DNA of 64,000 bases from Prosopocoilus inquinatus (lineage: Eukaryota > Arthropoda > Insecta > Coleoptera > Lucanidae): assembly GCA_036172665.1 (NCBI GenBank), contig CM069871.1:59208713-59272712 (forward strand). Reading direction: 5' to 3'. Each line of letters opens with the position of its first letter. Within the stretch, counting starts at the first letter, position 1. The notes beneath the pieces are model-generated. The model made no database searches. It saw only the letters and a program-made list of their open reading frames with translations, and was not told the DNA's origin. Positions 36,360 through 48,200 of the stretch are shown one piece after another. The translations under genes and the position numbers were made by a program.

Positions 36360-36889
36360 TAGGGGTCGGCTCGCGAGTCACATGCGCCTCTTCAAACAAG
36401 TGAATGCGGCTCTTTTATTGCTCACAATTTAAGTATATTATTTAATAGTACTCCTATTGTTTATTAATATTTCCGTTGCAAATATTGATTGTTATTATCT
36501 TTTCCTTAAATCTGAGAAGAGTAAGTGTATATTTCCAATTAAACGTTCAACTTTCCCGCGATAATCGTTTTGTTTCGCAGTGTTTGGCAATAGGTTTGCT
36601 CCATCAGCAGTTTCTAACTAGTCAAAAACAATTGCCCATCCAAGTAATGACCGATTTTAACAACACCATCGAGTGTACAATTTTGACGTGTGACATGTGC
36701 TTGCTATCTCGAACACTGAGAAATTGTTGTTAGAAGAGGAATAAGGAACTAATACAGACAATTTAAGCGATTTAAAAACCCCGCAGACTTTGAAACAAAA
36801 CAATCCAGGCAAGTATCTGGATCTTTGTAAATTTAGAGATTTTTTTGAATACTTTGGGTTCAGTAATCCCAAAAGGTTGCCGACCCCTG
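36360..36889. mobile_element. 530-bp non-autonomous hAT element
   Basis: The left end taggggtcggctcgcgagtc and right end ggttgccgacccctg pair as hAT-type ends of the CAGGGGTCGGC class (the first base of the left end has changed). The subterminal cacatgcgcctctt and gcggctctt is typical of this hAT group. Flanking 8-mers gttctgac (36352-36359) and gtctagac (36890-36897) are imperfectly alike, as expected of an old 8-bp target duplication. No transposase frame remains. Confidence 0.8.
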
Positions 36890-36968
36890 GTCTAGACGCT
36901 CTTATGCTCTTAAAAAATGAACACCCGTAGACACTGCAAACGATTTTGGTCTATATTTACATTCCTAA

Positions 36969-37096
36969 GGGCCGGTTTTTCAATCACAAGTTAACTTTAA
37001 TCTTCAGTTTATTGCCATGGAAACAATTGTCTTCGTACTTGTTACCATGGAAATAAACCGAGAGTTAGGGTTAACCTGTGATTGAAAAATCGGGCC
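36969..37096. mobile_element. MITE, first of an abutting pair
   Basis: The ends gggccggtttttcaatcaca and the complement of tgtgattgaaaaatcgggcc form a terminal inverted repeat that continues into gttaac. An inner pair attgccatgg/taccatggaaataaac extends it. TAA is present immediately on both sides, suggesting a 3-bp target duplication (Harbinger-like, inferred). Confidence 0.85.
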
Positions 37097-37227
37097 TAAA
37101 ATCCAGTTTTTTCACTTCTGAGTAAGTGTCAAGTAAAATACTTGACAATTTAGTACACAGTTGTTAGCCTATCTTGAATGTGTCGAGTTATAACTTGGCT
37201 CTTACTCAGAGATGAAAAAACCGGGCC
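37097..37227. mobile_element. MITE, second of an abutting pair
   Basis: The left end ccagttttttcacttctgag matches the complement of ctcagagatgaaaaaaccgg. The arms continue with taagtgtcaagt and acttggctctta. The right end also finishes gggcc followed by TAA, like its neighbour, and it starts where the neighbour stops, so one element may have used the duplicated TAA of the other. Confidence 0.8.
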
Positions 37228-37239
37228 TAAATTTATTGC

Positions 37240-40043
37240 TACATTTTTTGTTTGAACTTGCATTTACACTTGACCTTTAATACCATTTGTCTTCCCTACT
37301 TCAACTTTTGTTCTGTTAGCTCTTCTTACGATGATTTCGATTCGTGAAAACCCTTCTCTACTTCGATGGGAGGGCTACAGCCAGGTTTGGCTTTATTAAT
37401 ATGCGACGCACTTGGAACACACAGAGTCGCCTTGCTATATTCCCAGGGTGCATTGATGTGTTTTTCGTTGTGGTGGGGGGGGGGGGGCTACGGCCCCATG
37501 GCTGCCTATATTCCATGGCGAACTAGGCAAGGCTATTTTGATACCGGTAGGACCTCGGGGAGGTTTCCTACAATTGTACTACTAAGGTCGGAGATAACTT
37601 CATGCCCTGGTGGAATAAAGGCTCGCCAGTGTTTTATTTTAGCCTCGACTTTGATGTTCAGGACAAGTATGTTTGCGACTGTTGCTTTCTCCTTTCGTGC
37701 AAGTTACTACTGTCGAACTTATCTTCCCTTACAGGCTTTTAGGACCGGTTCAGTTTTAGCTACGGCTTATTCCAATAAGAACTTATTATCGTAGAATATG
37801 ACTCATTGCTATTGTCGCTGCAGTCTGGCGGTAAATTTGTTGGACAAGCCCCGATTTTGAGTTGCCTGTGACAATCCTTCTGGGGGAACAGCGCAGCGTC
37901 GACGTGTTTTTGTTTTAAAATTTACTGCTCAGTCACTGACATGCAGACAATTTCCTGTTTTACTCTGAAGAAGTTATTCAGGGATACGTTAGGTTAAGTT
38001 CTCACCTTGTTTAAGATAAGAATCGGTGCATTTTCGATTGCCAGGGGAACGACATTAAATTAATATTCTTCTGGAGCTCTTCAAGCTTAGACGCGCTTTC
38101 TTCTCTCTTCCCTAATTTCCAAATTGGTTAAGTTCCTTTGAATATTTCCAACAATTAAAAATTATCCTTTTTATAATTTGAAACTAATTTTGTCGCGTGT
38201 ATTACCCTTGCAACTGATGTGCAATCCCGAGGAGCGGTTGGTCAAGATCTTGAAGTAGACGACTAAAACAGATTTCTGAGGTTAAGTCCCTTGTCCTTGT
38301 GAACTTAATCGCTGGCAATACATTTACGTGCACAAAATTTTCGCACCCTCATTTGTCTTTTATTTATTAATGTGGCCTGGAGACACGCTATGTTTTCTTT
38401 TTTAAGGATTATCAGATTTATGTTTTTTTTTTTAATTAATTAAGTAATTATTCGAAAACGTTCCTCATTTTTAAAGAAAGTGCGCTACCTAACTAATTGT
38501 TTAGATTATCGATGGCAGGCAACCACTTTTCACTCCCTCCCTCCCCCCTCACCCTGTAAATTGTAGACCACTCGGTGTAATTTCATAATACCTGAATAAA
38601 AATCTTTCTTTTTTCAAACTTTTCACTTGTTACGTGCAAATTTAGGTTTTGGTGTTCCACTTGGTTAGGCCACCGGTTCCTCCGCTCGTCGTGTGTACTG
38701 CAGTCGTCTGAGGCGACGAACTGCCTTTGTTAGCAGCGGGAAAGCGACCTTTTTCTTCCTCAAGCGCTTGCAACGCACACTACACGGTGATTGCATTAAT
38801 TTTTTGAATTTGGTTTGGTTTCTTCTGTGTGGTAGTTGACTATGAGTTAGGCGAGCCAACTTGTGTCGGATTAGTAACAGCATACGCACTATATTTTCCC
38901 GCTTAAGGGCCCAATCACGGATTTTATTGAGTGCGTCTCTGCTGTGTCTAGGTGGCTTGTTTCCATCGCAACAACGAGAAAACAGTAAACGTGCCCGTTT
39001 TTCTAAGACTCGGCTTGTGAGTCGATCCCAGTCTCCTCCGTCGCAGCAGTAGACGCTGCCTTTTAGGATGACTGTCCACCACGGCCACCTCCGACTTCGA
39101 CGACTTCGCCCCTCGACGCTCTCCGATTTGCGCTTGTGGTTTGCTGAAGTCAACGAGAACAAAAGATTTCGGCTTTTCTTGTTTTAATTGCTATCCATTC
39201 CAAGAGTGAGTCGTCTTAGAAAAACTGCCCCGTTTACTATTTACCAGTTGTTGCGATGGAAACAATGACCTCGTCCTTAGAGTGGACTGAGTTTGAAACA
39301 GGAGCGAGTAACTTTTTTGTCTTGCGTCTATTTTACGAACTTAATGGAAGGGGAGGTTTACTGAGATAATTTTACGTGAAAGTTTTGGGGCATTTGTACA
39401 CTTTTATTCACTATTTGCTGTCATTTTATTTATACATTTACGTCTTGGGCGTTGATTCTCTTATTCGTCACTTTTTTTATTACGTTTATTCAGATGACGC
39501 CCCATTTCTTTCGTTATTTATTTATAATATCATATTATTGAAGTTTCCTCCTTTCTTATTTTTTATTTGCGCGTTTTTCGTTTAGTTCTGCGAGCAGGGT
39601 GGGTTAGCAAACGTCATAGTGTTTTTTTTAAGTTATACAAATGTAAGCTTACGCGTTAGTACTCCCGCAGACGCGCCGACGTCCTTTTTCTTTGGATGTT
39701 GTAAACAACTTCACAGTACTTATATGTCAACCCGGTTAAGGAGTTGCTTCTGTGACAAGTCTGAAACTACGCCTGAAGAAAACAAATGCTTATTTTTTTT
39801 GGAAATTGTATTTAAAGAGTTCTGCTTTTATTTCAGTTGTTGGGACAGGTTCGGTAGATTTTTTTTTAACCGTATTACAGTGGAAGCAGGTCTTGGGATG
39901 TTGTGCCTTTTGGGACCTTTTTGGGCTTACACTCTCTCGGCCGTGCACTCTTGTACACTTTTGCCTGCATCACTTGTTCCCCGAAGGAACGATTAACCTC
40001 GTTTTTAGGGAAATATTACCACGGTAAGTTATAGTTGGCGCAG
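37240..40043 (+). other. T-rich LTR-like/retroelement debris
   Basis: A long GC-mixed, T-rich plus-strand tract. It has a G run at 37476-37488 and ends cggccgtg, then ggtaagtt (40023-40030) and tggcgcag (40036-40043), the ending shared with 8962-8984 and 31002-31023. A 165-codon minus-strand ORF at 38665-39162 is basic and arginine-rich without recognised motifs. I read the tract as degenerate LTR or untranslated retrotransposon sequence; the 5' boundary is unknown. Confidence 0.35.
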
Positions 40044-41254
40044 TTCCAGAAACCGTGAAGCTAACAAGTGATACACACACTTGTAGACTATAGTATTGTA
40101 AGTCATTCTTATTAATAAAAAGGGTGCTTTAAGGGTAATTCATTCCGTTACAAATACGAGCAGTTCCGCATCGTAAATTATTAGAAAAACGTTATTAATT
40201 AAGTGAGTAATTAATTATTTTGATTTTAGTGGAATTGCACCTTGCAAATTTGCACATACGTCTTCAATTGCACCTTGTAAATCTGCACATACGTCTTCAT
40301 TGATGCCTACTGTAGATGAGTATCTTGTAAAATCTAACAAAATGCCATGAAATTATCCGGTATTTGGGTTTCATAAAAATGTTCAAATAGTCGTAAAACA
40401 TGCCTTGGTATACGTGCATTATGTATGTTTGCTATGATCCCGTTCGTACCACCATTAGTCATGTTAAATGTCACTTTGAGCGGCCAATTAAAAAGTTATT
40501 ACAGTGCCAATAACTTTCGGCGTCGAACCGCACGTTCGGAATTACCCTATGGCGTGACACTGATTAAAAACAGTTCCCTTTTTTTACGATTAATTGCTAA
40601 TTTAATTGCAACGTAGGTACACAGGGCGCAAACACGTAAAATCGGGATTAGACGGTGACGGAAATGAACTTGGAGAAAGTTATTTTAAAATTTTATTTTC
40701 GTTTTTGTACACATTCATGTAAACTATTAGGTATGTTGTTTCTTTTGTTACACATTGAACAATCATTGCTTTATTTTTCTATTAGTAGGTATCTACATGC
40801 AAACATGTTGCCGTTGACATGAATGCGCTGTTTTAAGACATGCTACGTTTTTTTTTCCATTAAGTTAAATTCCATGATGTGTGTATTTTGACATTGTTTA
40901 TAGACATTTAATTTCTCCTGGAAGTCTCCTGGTAATAATCACTTTCTGAAACAAAAAAAAAGAGTTTTTAGATCAAAGTAAAAATCGTTCTTCTGTATAT
41001 AAAAAATGAAAATAAAAAAATTACGATTGTGTCATTCCTCATTTTCTTATTCCTTTCACATCATTCAATACGCGATACAATTAATTTTGTATTTTATAAG
41101 GGCGAAAAAAATTGAATTATTTAACAAATTTGGAAATTAGGGAGGAAACACATGCGTCTAAGCTTGAAGAGCTCCAGACGAACATGTTTCAATTTTTTCT
41201 TTTCTGTCCCTGATAAACAAAATCGAAACGAGAACTTATTCTTTTGTTAATTAC
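40044..41254 (-). other. Probable CRF-BP 3' UTR and flank
   Basis: AT-rich sequence downstream of the CRF-BP stop codon on the minus strand. A minus-strand AATAAA (tttatt at 40770-40775) is a candidate polyadenylation signal about 480 nt after the stop. No other gene is seen. Confidence 0.35.
40233..40298. repeat. 33-bp tandem duplication
   Basis: Two copies of aattgcaccttgcaaatttg...cgtcttc abut at 40233-40265 and 40266-40298 with two differences. On the minus strand both copies lie in one open frame, encoding EDVCADLQGAI then EDVCANLQGAI, within a 45-codon stop-to-stop frame. Confidence 0.85.
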
Positions 41255-41412
41255 CTATTCAAAATTCTCAGGTAGACAAAAAACACTCATGTATGAGGCA
41301 GAATCCTCTTCTGTCATCTGTCGGATGGCAACGGTAACCGAGTTGTCGTAAGCTCCACTGGAAACGAGTCGAACTGTGCTGGTTCCGCAACCAATTAGCT
41401 CGACATGACTGC
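41255..41412 (-). CDS. CRHBP: CRF-binding protein, last coding exon
   Basis: The acceptor is aatttttattgtag, then GC, which completes the glycine codon split with the penultimate exon. It encodes SHVELIGCGTSTVRLVSSG, then AYDNSVTVAIRQ and ends EDSASYMSVFCLPENFE followed by TAG (41255-41257). The GC-x-T-V-R-x-VSSG block and a cysteine near the C-terminus match the last disulfide pair of CRF-BP. The protein therefore ends a few residues past the final cysteine, as in the vertebrate family. No frameshift or stop interrupts it, so the gene looks intact although its upstream partner exon is 16.3 kb away. Confidence 0.92.
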
Positions 41413-42599
41413 CTACAATAAAAATTAAAAATTAAAATGCGGCGGTAATGAAATCAGAGATCGCGTGCCGCAGGAAAAAAATCATATCACACGACACCTT
41501 TTTGATTTGCATGTCTGTGAAACACCTGTTTGCCAAGCCGTCAGTTAAAAATTACCGCGCCCGGAGAAGACAGGTTTTTGTTAAACCATGGTATTCATTT
41601 ATGTTTATGATATGATACACGAGCGTTCTGCACGATACCCCCCTAAATAGTCGCACATGTAGCTGGCAACTACAATACTCGGCCTGTGGTTGTAGTAGTA
41701 ACATGCAATTATGAATGATAATTCTCGCTATATCTTTTCTGAACATTTGAATAACGGCGGCACTTATAGAAAATGGTTCCTGTTGCCACATACAATGACA
41801 AGAAATAATTACTATACATAATAATGCCAGTTTGTAATCGTAACTCATTGAATATTGTAAGGATGGGTTAATGTAAAATAAATTCTTACTTCAAAGTTTA
41901 TTCATTTTATCGAATCAAATCGAATGAAAGGAAGGGTCATTAAGTTTTTATAACCAGCTTCACTATGAGCAACACATATGGGTGGGTACTCCATGTTTAG
42001 AGCATTTTATTTCGGAATAAATAAATCGTTAGTACTCGTAGTTAGCTGATCGTATTTTATTTTAATTCATAATCCCCCTCGTTTCCGAAAACTCGAAGGT
42101 GTAGAAAAATTAAAATTATAGATCATTACGGTCTGAAATAAAAGCTTTCATTCAGTCTTGCGACGCCAACTTACCTAAAAAAAATCTCAGGTTCTTTTAA
42201 TTAATTTATTTATTCGTTCGATTCTCACGTTCTGGACGTAATATGAGCTTGACAAAATAATTATGTTATGTTGCTTGTAGTTGTAAAAATTCAGATTTTT
42301 AGGATAATTATTTTCATAATTCAGTACGCTTATTTAATTCGGATATATTATTAAGTTAGAATTCGTATCATGACTCATGAAGAATACAAAACACATGCAG
42401 CGTTATGCAACGAAAGCATTCGTCAAGCTTGCGAGGTATGTACCGACAAATTAGATCAAGGGCATTAATATCGCTGGAACATCGGCGATAAAAGAAATAA
42501 TTATGTAAAAATAGATGAATCATGCAGAAGAGCCTTGATTGAATCTTGATGCTAGCAAAAATAGAATTAGTCATCAAGGTTCTTCTCATTATCAAAGCT
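41413..42599. other. CRF-BP last intron, 3' part, no element recognised
   Basis: Intronic on the minus strand. AT-rich; two ORFs (41552-41848 and 42368-42595, minus) show nothing recognisable. Confidence 0.4.
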
Positions 42600-43440
42600 G
42601 ACGTAGACTAAAAGGAGGTCATCTGATCCCAATAAATAGGTAGCTTTTCAGATCAGAAGGGAGTTCGACAAGACAGTTGCCCGAGAGCGTTTGTCACGAC
42701 AGTTGCCCGAGGCACGACCTCGTGTCATCTAGAAAAGTGCTTCTTCGATTCTGAATTTAGTTTGTGTGTAACGAGTCACGAAGTTTTCAAAATTCCAAAT
42801 TCTTTTTTTTTAACCAGCCAATTTTTCCAAATTCATTTTAATTTAAAAGTGTGCCTATGACGCATCCACGATCGGCGAGGGTGAGTTTAAATAGCAAAGG
42901 TCTAACGAAGGTTTTTAGAAATAAACTGATTTTTGTTAATCTTTCCTTCTCTCTTTCATACACTAGTTTCAATTTTATGTCAATTGTTAAATTTTAATTA
43001 GTTAATTAATTTAATTAAATTCATTTTTTTGTAATATTTTGTATTGTACTGAAATTTTGAGTATATTTTGTAATTGCAAGCTTTGGATTTTTATTTAAAT
43101 GATAATAAGGAAGGACTATTAGGAAAACATAGGAAGAGATAATTAGTGGACAGTTTTCGACAATTCCAAAAACAAATATTAGTAGACACCATACGAGCTA
43201 TTCGGGGTAAATGATTTGGAAATCGATTTCTGGCTTTCGATGCTAAAACCAGGACGCTAATAACAAATAAATCGAAATACAATATCGTACGGATTGCTAA
43301 AAAAATTGGGGACAAAAGGGAATGAAAAGCGAGTTTTTCAACCTCCGTCCGGACTACACAGTTACTATAAAAAAGAGCAGTGTCAGCCAAATTTCCCGTT
43401 GGCGGGTGATGAAATCGCGCCAAGACAATTCGGAAAGGAG
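42600..43440 (+). repeat. Dispersed ~0.8-kb repeat, longest plus-strand copy
   Basis: Ordered matches to the minus-strand copy at 29730-30400 include gtgtgtaacg, gttttcaaaattcc, gcatccacg, gggtgagttt, aataaactgattt, ccttctctct, aaggaagga, agagata, ttttcgacaattcc and ggaaatcgatttctggcttt. The distal part also matches 23290-23545. A short tandem gacagttgcccgag occurs twice near 42675 and 42701. No ORF is conserved between copies. Untested possibilities are a SINE-like, MITE-like or solo-LTR family. Confidence 0.75.
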
Positions 43441-45142
43441 CGATGAAGAGTATGCTTGACGAAGCTCCGCTTGTTCAAAATTTTCGTCCCCCGCGTTGTG
43501 CCTAAGGGGGACCGGGAGAAACTGTCTCGTGATTGTAGTTTTTTAACCAACCAATTGACAGTTATTCCGTTGGTTTTAGCTTATTGAAAAGCTCTCCCGT
43601 CGCTGAGTTAATTCTACTTGGAAGTAATTTTAAGTTATTTTTTCCATAATTTTATGAAAGTTATGGTTTCTAAAAATAGGACACGTGAAGATTTAGTAAA
43701 CTTTTCGTGCTTGAAGAGCTGGAAAGAACTGATAAAAAGACAGACGTAATTGTACCGAAAAAAAGTCCGCATTGTCTGTTCATCGCTGTAATTTTCCTTG
43801 TTTTAAGGATATTGTAATTGTCAAGCCCATTTTTTTACGTACCCAGTTTGATTTAGATGCAATGTACCGGCTGCGAATTTATCTAACCGCTGTGTCATCT
43901 AAAACCGGCCATTCGCCCGTCATTTTTTTTTATAACACCTCTGTAAACAATTTTACTTATTTTTAAACTGTCCGCTTGCCGACTCTGTAGATGTAGATTC
44001 TACCTCTTCCTGTACTTTTTCTGAGCGAGTTTCAATCTGCAATTTAACCGTTTCAGTTTCTTTTTTATTGTACGGCCGTCTCCACTGCCTCAGGGTCACC
44101 ACTAATTTTCGATTTTGTGATTTTTTGTCGCTGAACGAATAACAGCCCTGGCTTTCCCTCTACTTCTCGCTTCGTTTCTGCACGTCGCTCCAATTGAAAA
44201 CTCACTCTGCTATGGGAAAGACGTTCATTTGAGTTCGCTTGTTAGGAAGCTGGAAGGTGTTTAACCTATATTTTGGTTGAGCGTAACTTCCCCTTCCCGC
44301 CAAGGGCAAAATTGTTTCATCGCAAGTGAGACATTTTTCTTTTGTATGTCAAGGTCAGTTATTGTTACTGATTTGTTGGTTTTTCCTTGGACTGACTTGG
44401 TGAGTTCTTTCCATTCTATCTTTTTTTGAAGTTTTTTTTTTTAGAATTTTGATATCCTTCTAGGCAAGTATTATCCTTCCGTCGTTGGCGGTCAGAGTTA
44501 TAGAACACCCTGTTCTGAGAATTCGAGATGGTTTCAAGCGGTTGATCCGCCAGAAAGTTCACTAATCGAAGCTGAGTTTTCGGATACCGAGTGCTGGTTT
44601 CGTGTTTACTCCAAAGGCTATTGTCAACTCTCGAACAGGACCTTAGAATCAGTTTTGTGACTCGCTTGAGAACTCACATCGTAAGCCTTATCGTACGAGG
44701 TAACCATTTTCTAATTTATTCCTGCCACATTGGATGACTGTTACGTATCGCACATCCCGGAATAGGTTTCCCGTGGGATATCATTCTATTCAGTACACGT
44801 CTGCGCAACTTTGGTTGCATAATTCGCCTTTTACTTTTGCTTCAAGCAATCTAATTTAATTTAAATTTATTTTTTATTGACGTTCACTCAAATGAAAGGT
44901 CAATTAAGATTAATTTTTTTTTTGATATCGTTTATTAATACAAACTCCAATGATTTTGTTAACGTTTGAATCAATTCGTTTACTTAATTTAAACTGTCCT
45001 GATTTTTGTGACACGAAAGTCAGTTTCCGTACGTGCCTACCGGTTTGTAATTTTGTAATATTTAAGAAAATTTTGAATTTTGAGTTACATCGGAACCAAA
45101 CTTTAACGTTAACGCTTTTAAAAAATTTGTTGTAAATTGTTT
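43441..45142 (+). other. T-rich retroelement-like tract inside the CRF-BP intron
   Basis: Similar in composition to 37240-40043 (T-rich plus strand, scattered GC-rich segments) but without a clear shared sequence that I could align. No protein motif and no LTR boundary were found. Confidence 0.25.
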
Positions 45143-45275
45143 TTAATTGCAGTGAAACCCTCCAGCAGCCTCTGTACATCTGCTTCAACCTTACTTGAGA
45201 CTTCCTCAGCAGAAACGTAGCTCGAGATTTCCACTGCACACCAGAAACGACTTGTTAGGTCAAAAAGCGTCACTG
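45143..45275 (+). repeat. Diverged fragment of the 12273-13386 family
   Basis: ttttaattgcagtgaaa, ccagcagcctctg, cttcctcagcagaaacgtag, gaaacgacttgttaggtcaa and tgttttatct follow the same order as the 3' part of the 12751-13067 copy. Differences are much more numerous, so this is an older insertion. Confidence 0.8.
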
Positions 45276-48200
45276 TTTTATCTATTAGCTAACGCTGTAC
45301 TTGATATTTTATTTCGTGCATTGAATTGTTGTCTTGGATACATCCATTTTTTGTTTAAACTGGAGGTAATTTTTGGTTGGACTTATGGTAGTTACCGTGG
45401 TATTATACACTCCAATTGGTGCCTAGCGGCAATTGTTTTTGTAAATATACTACTTCTGTGTATTTCCTCTTATTTCTCCACGACCCTCTCCGACTTGAAA
45501 GCTCGCCGCTGATATCACGTCGTGTCCCTCTGCGACACCAAAAATTCAACTACAAGGAATCCTCGGTACGCAGGTAAGAACCGTCCTGCCTTGTTATTTC
45601 TACCTCAGTTATGCGTGTAAGTTTTCTCGCCCTGACTTAGAATCCACAACAATTAACACCCAACGTGTCATCTCGTAACAATTGAAGCCCAACGTCGTAA
45701 CATTCTGTCAAAAAATCATTGAGTTGATTATTAAGCCGTTCATTTCCTTGTATGTTTTAATCTGGCATTCGCATGGAAAACATCTAGGGGTCTCGTTTTT
45801 GGCTGTATTGTATCTTCAAATCAGGTTACAAGCAAGAAGATCTAATGGCTAGTTTTTTTTTTTTTTTTCTAAATATGGTAGATTGAACTTTGTTGTTGGT
45901 CAGAGTAAAAAGTTTTAGGGCGAGTATGCCTGTCCATCAGTTCCTAACTATCCGCGGTTGTTACAGAGATATAGTAACATGCATTTTACAAAAACGTTGG
46001 TTACAAATATAATTTTACAAATTTAATTTAACAAATTTAGTCAACAAAACGTTTTGATAAACGAAACCGAAAATAAATAACAGATAAGTGTTTTACCTAT
46101 ATGGAAAAAAATTAAATCAAACAAGTTGCCAGAGTATTTAGAGCGTAAATTATTTTTTAAAGCTGGAATTGTTGCCAACACTTTAAGACGTAAACTTTAG
46201 CAGAGATTTAAACCCGACACGTAAAGCTCTCTGTAGACTTTCCTGTCTGAAAATGCAGGTGTATGGTTGCCTACACTCCAAGTGCAAAATGTATTTACCT
46301 GTTATTCCTATAAGCTCTTGCTAAATCAAATGGGAGAGTGTTCTCGAAACTCTACAGCTAATTCACTGCGGTTGATGATCACTACAGATGAGCAACGAAA
46401 AGAATTCCAATAGGCATAAAGGAAAAGCATTTAATTTCAATTAGTTTGATATCAACTAGATGATAAGCTGAAGCGAGAATTGCAACGACATGTTTTTCTT
46501 GAGTTTCGCGCATTTGATGAAATACGATATTGAGTAAAATCTGGGAAAACAACGCCAAACGACATCACTGCACGGGTTGTGGTGAAAGCGCATCGCAGGT
46601 AGATGGGGGTGCTGTAACAAGGAAGTTGATAAAAACAAATAATATTATTTGAATTAGCAGTTAGCGGACGCCATTTTTCTCGTTCCCGGCGATTCTAAAT
46701 GAAACTCCTGCTTCTATTTTTCTTCTGATTAAATTCTGTAATTTCCCTCAGGTATGGAATTCGCGAACGTGGGGCGAAAAATCTAAACACTGCTCCGAAC
46801 AATAGTTTTATCGTTTGCTTTTATATAAAATCATTGCGTCATAAAATTTTGGGTTACGAGAAGAGATTTCGATTCAATTTGGTGAGTTAATTAATACCGT
46901 TTAAGGAGTAATTACTGTAAATGATGTATCAATCCTTGTCTCTCTCTCTCTCTCCTTTTTATCGTTATATTTTGTTTTATTTTCTTATACTTAAGGTTTT
47001 TGCAATAAGGTACATGACAATAATATAAAATTATTAATTAAAGTTCTCTAATCGAGACTATAGTCAATAACACACGCGAAAACACCAAATTTGTACGCTG
47101 TTTCTATTTATTATTCTCTTAGATTAATAAATAAAATAGAAAATATTCAAATATAAATCACGTGGTTTCGAAAGGCTTCCCATTCGTTGTGACGTGATTG
47201 TTCATACATTGTCCTTGACGTTTATATTGTATGCAGACCCTTGTCTAATAGTTTGAATGTTTATTCTTAATATGTGCTGAAAAATATAGTTTTAATTTAA
47301 GCAACAATTACAAAGTGAATATCTTATTATTATATTTTTTTAATTTTGTTGGTGAGAAATTTGTGGTGGATACGGGAACTTTTCGCCATTGAGAAGTAAG
47401 GTTGGTAACACTAAATTTTGTGAAACGTTTATAAATAATTAATTCGTTCTTGCACAGATATTTTTACATTATAGCGCAGCACAATACTGATAATATGTTT
47501 TACTATTTATTGTAATAAGTTTTATATGTTCGTATTGATATTCACTTATTACGATTTGACAACATATCAACATTGACGTCACACGGTCAGAATGTGCGTT
47601 TTGGCGGGAATTTAATCAATTCAAATTTCTTTAATTTTTTACGGCTTTAATATTAATTTATTAAAAAAAAGAAATATCTCTAAATTATCGTATTTTTACC
47701 TACTTTCAAATAAAATCTTAAAAAAAATGTTCATGTACCCTATTATGAAAGATTTATTTTGTAAACTATCTGTCTACTACCAAACAAGAAAACTGCTTTC
47801 CAGCGGTAGTTTGACGGTCAAATACAAGTTACTCACAGAGAAATCCGAATTTGCGATCATTTTTCCTCGATATGCATGATTTATTGTTTTGTTTACAAAC
47901 AGGCCGAGAAGCTTCGCAAAAGAAAACAATTAATTATGAACGAGAATGTCTCGTCTCCGAGAAATAAAACGACGCGGCGAATTATTCCTGAAATGTTATA
48001 TTAAAAAAAAAAAAAAATTGGGTTGTAAACAATTCGATAAATTTTCAGTTTTCATTGCGTCTGCCAGTATCTTTCTTGATGAAGTATTTTTCTTTTCTCT
48101 TTATTATTATTTTTTTTTTTTTTTTAATTTGGCTGGAAACGTGAAACCGATTTTTTTGCGAGCGTTGCGAAATAAAATTGCCTTCCTATACTACCCCCGA

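Noticed and set aside
35998..36399. 133-codon minus-strand ORF
   Set aside because: Runs into the end of a hAT element and contains low-complexity phenylalanine from an A run; no domain.
37366..37794. 142-codon plus-strand ORF
   Set aside because: Crosses a G run and a T-rich retroelement-like tract; the composition explains the lack of stops.
43091..43423. 110-codon minus-strand ORF
   Set aside because: Lies entirely inside the dispersed repeat and is not conserved in frame with other copies.
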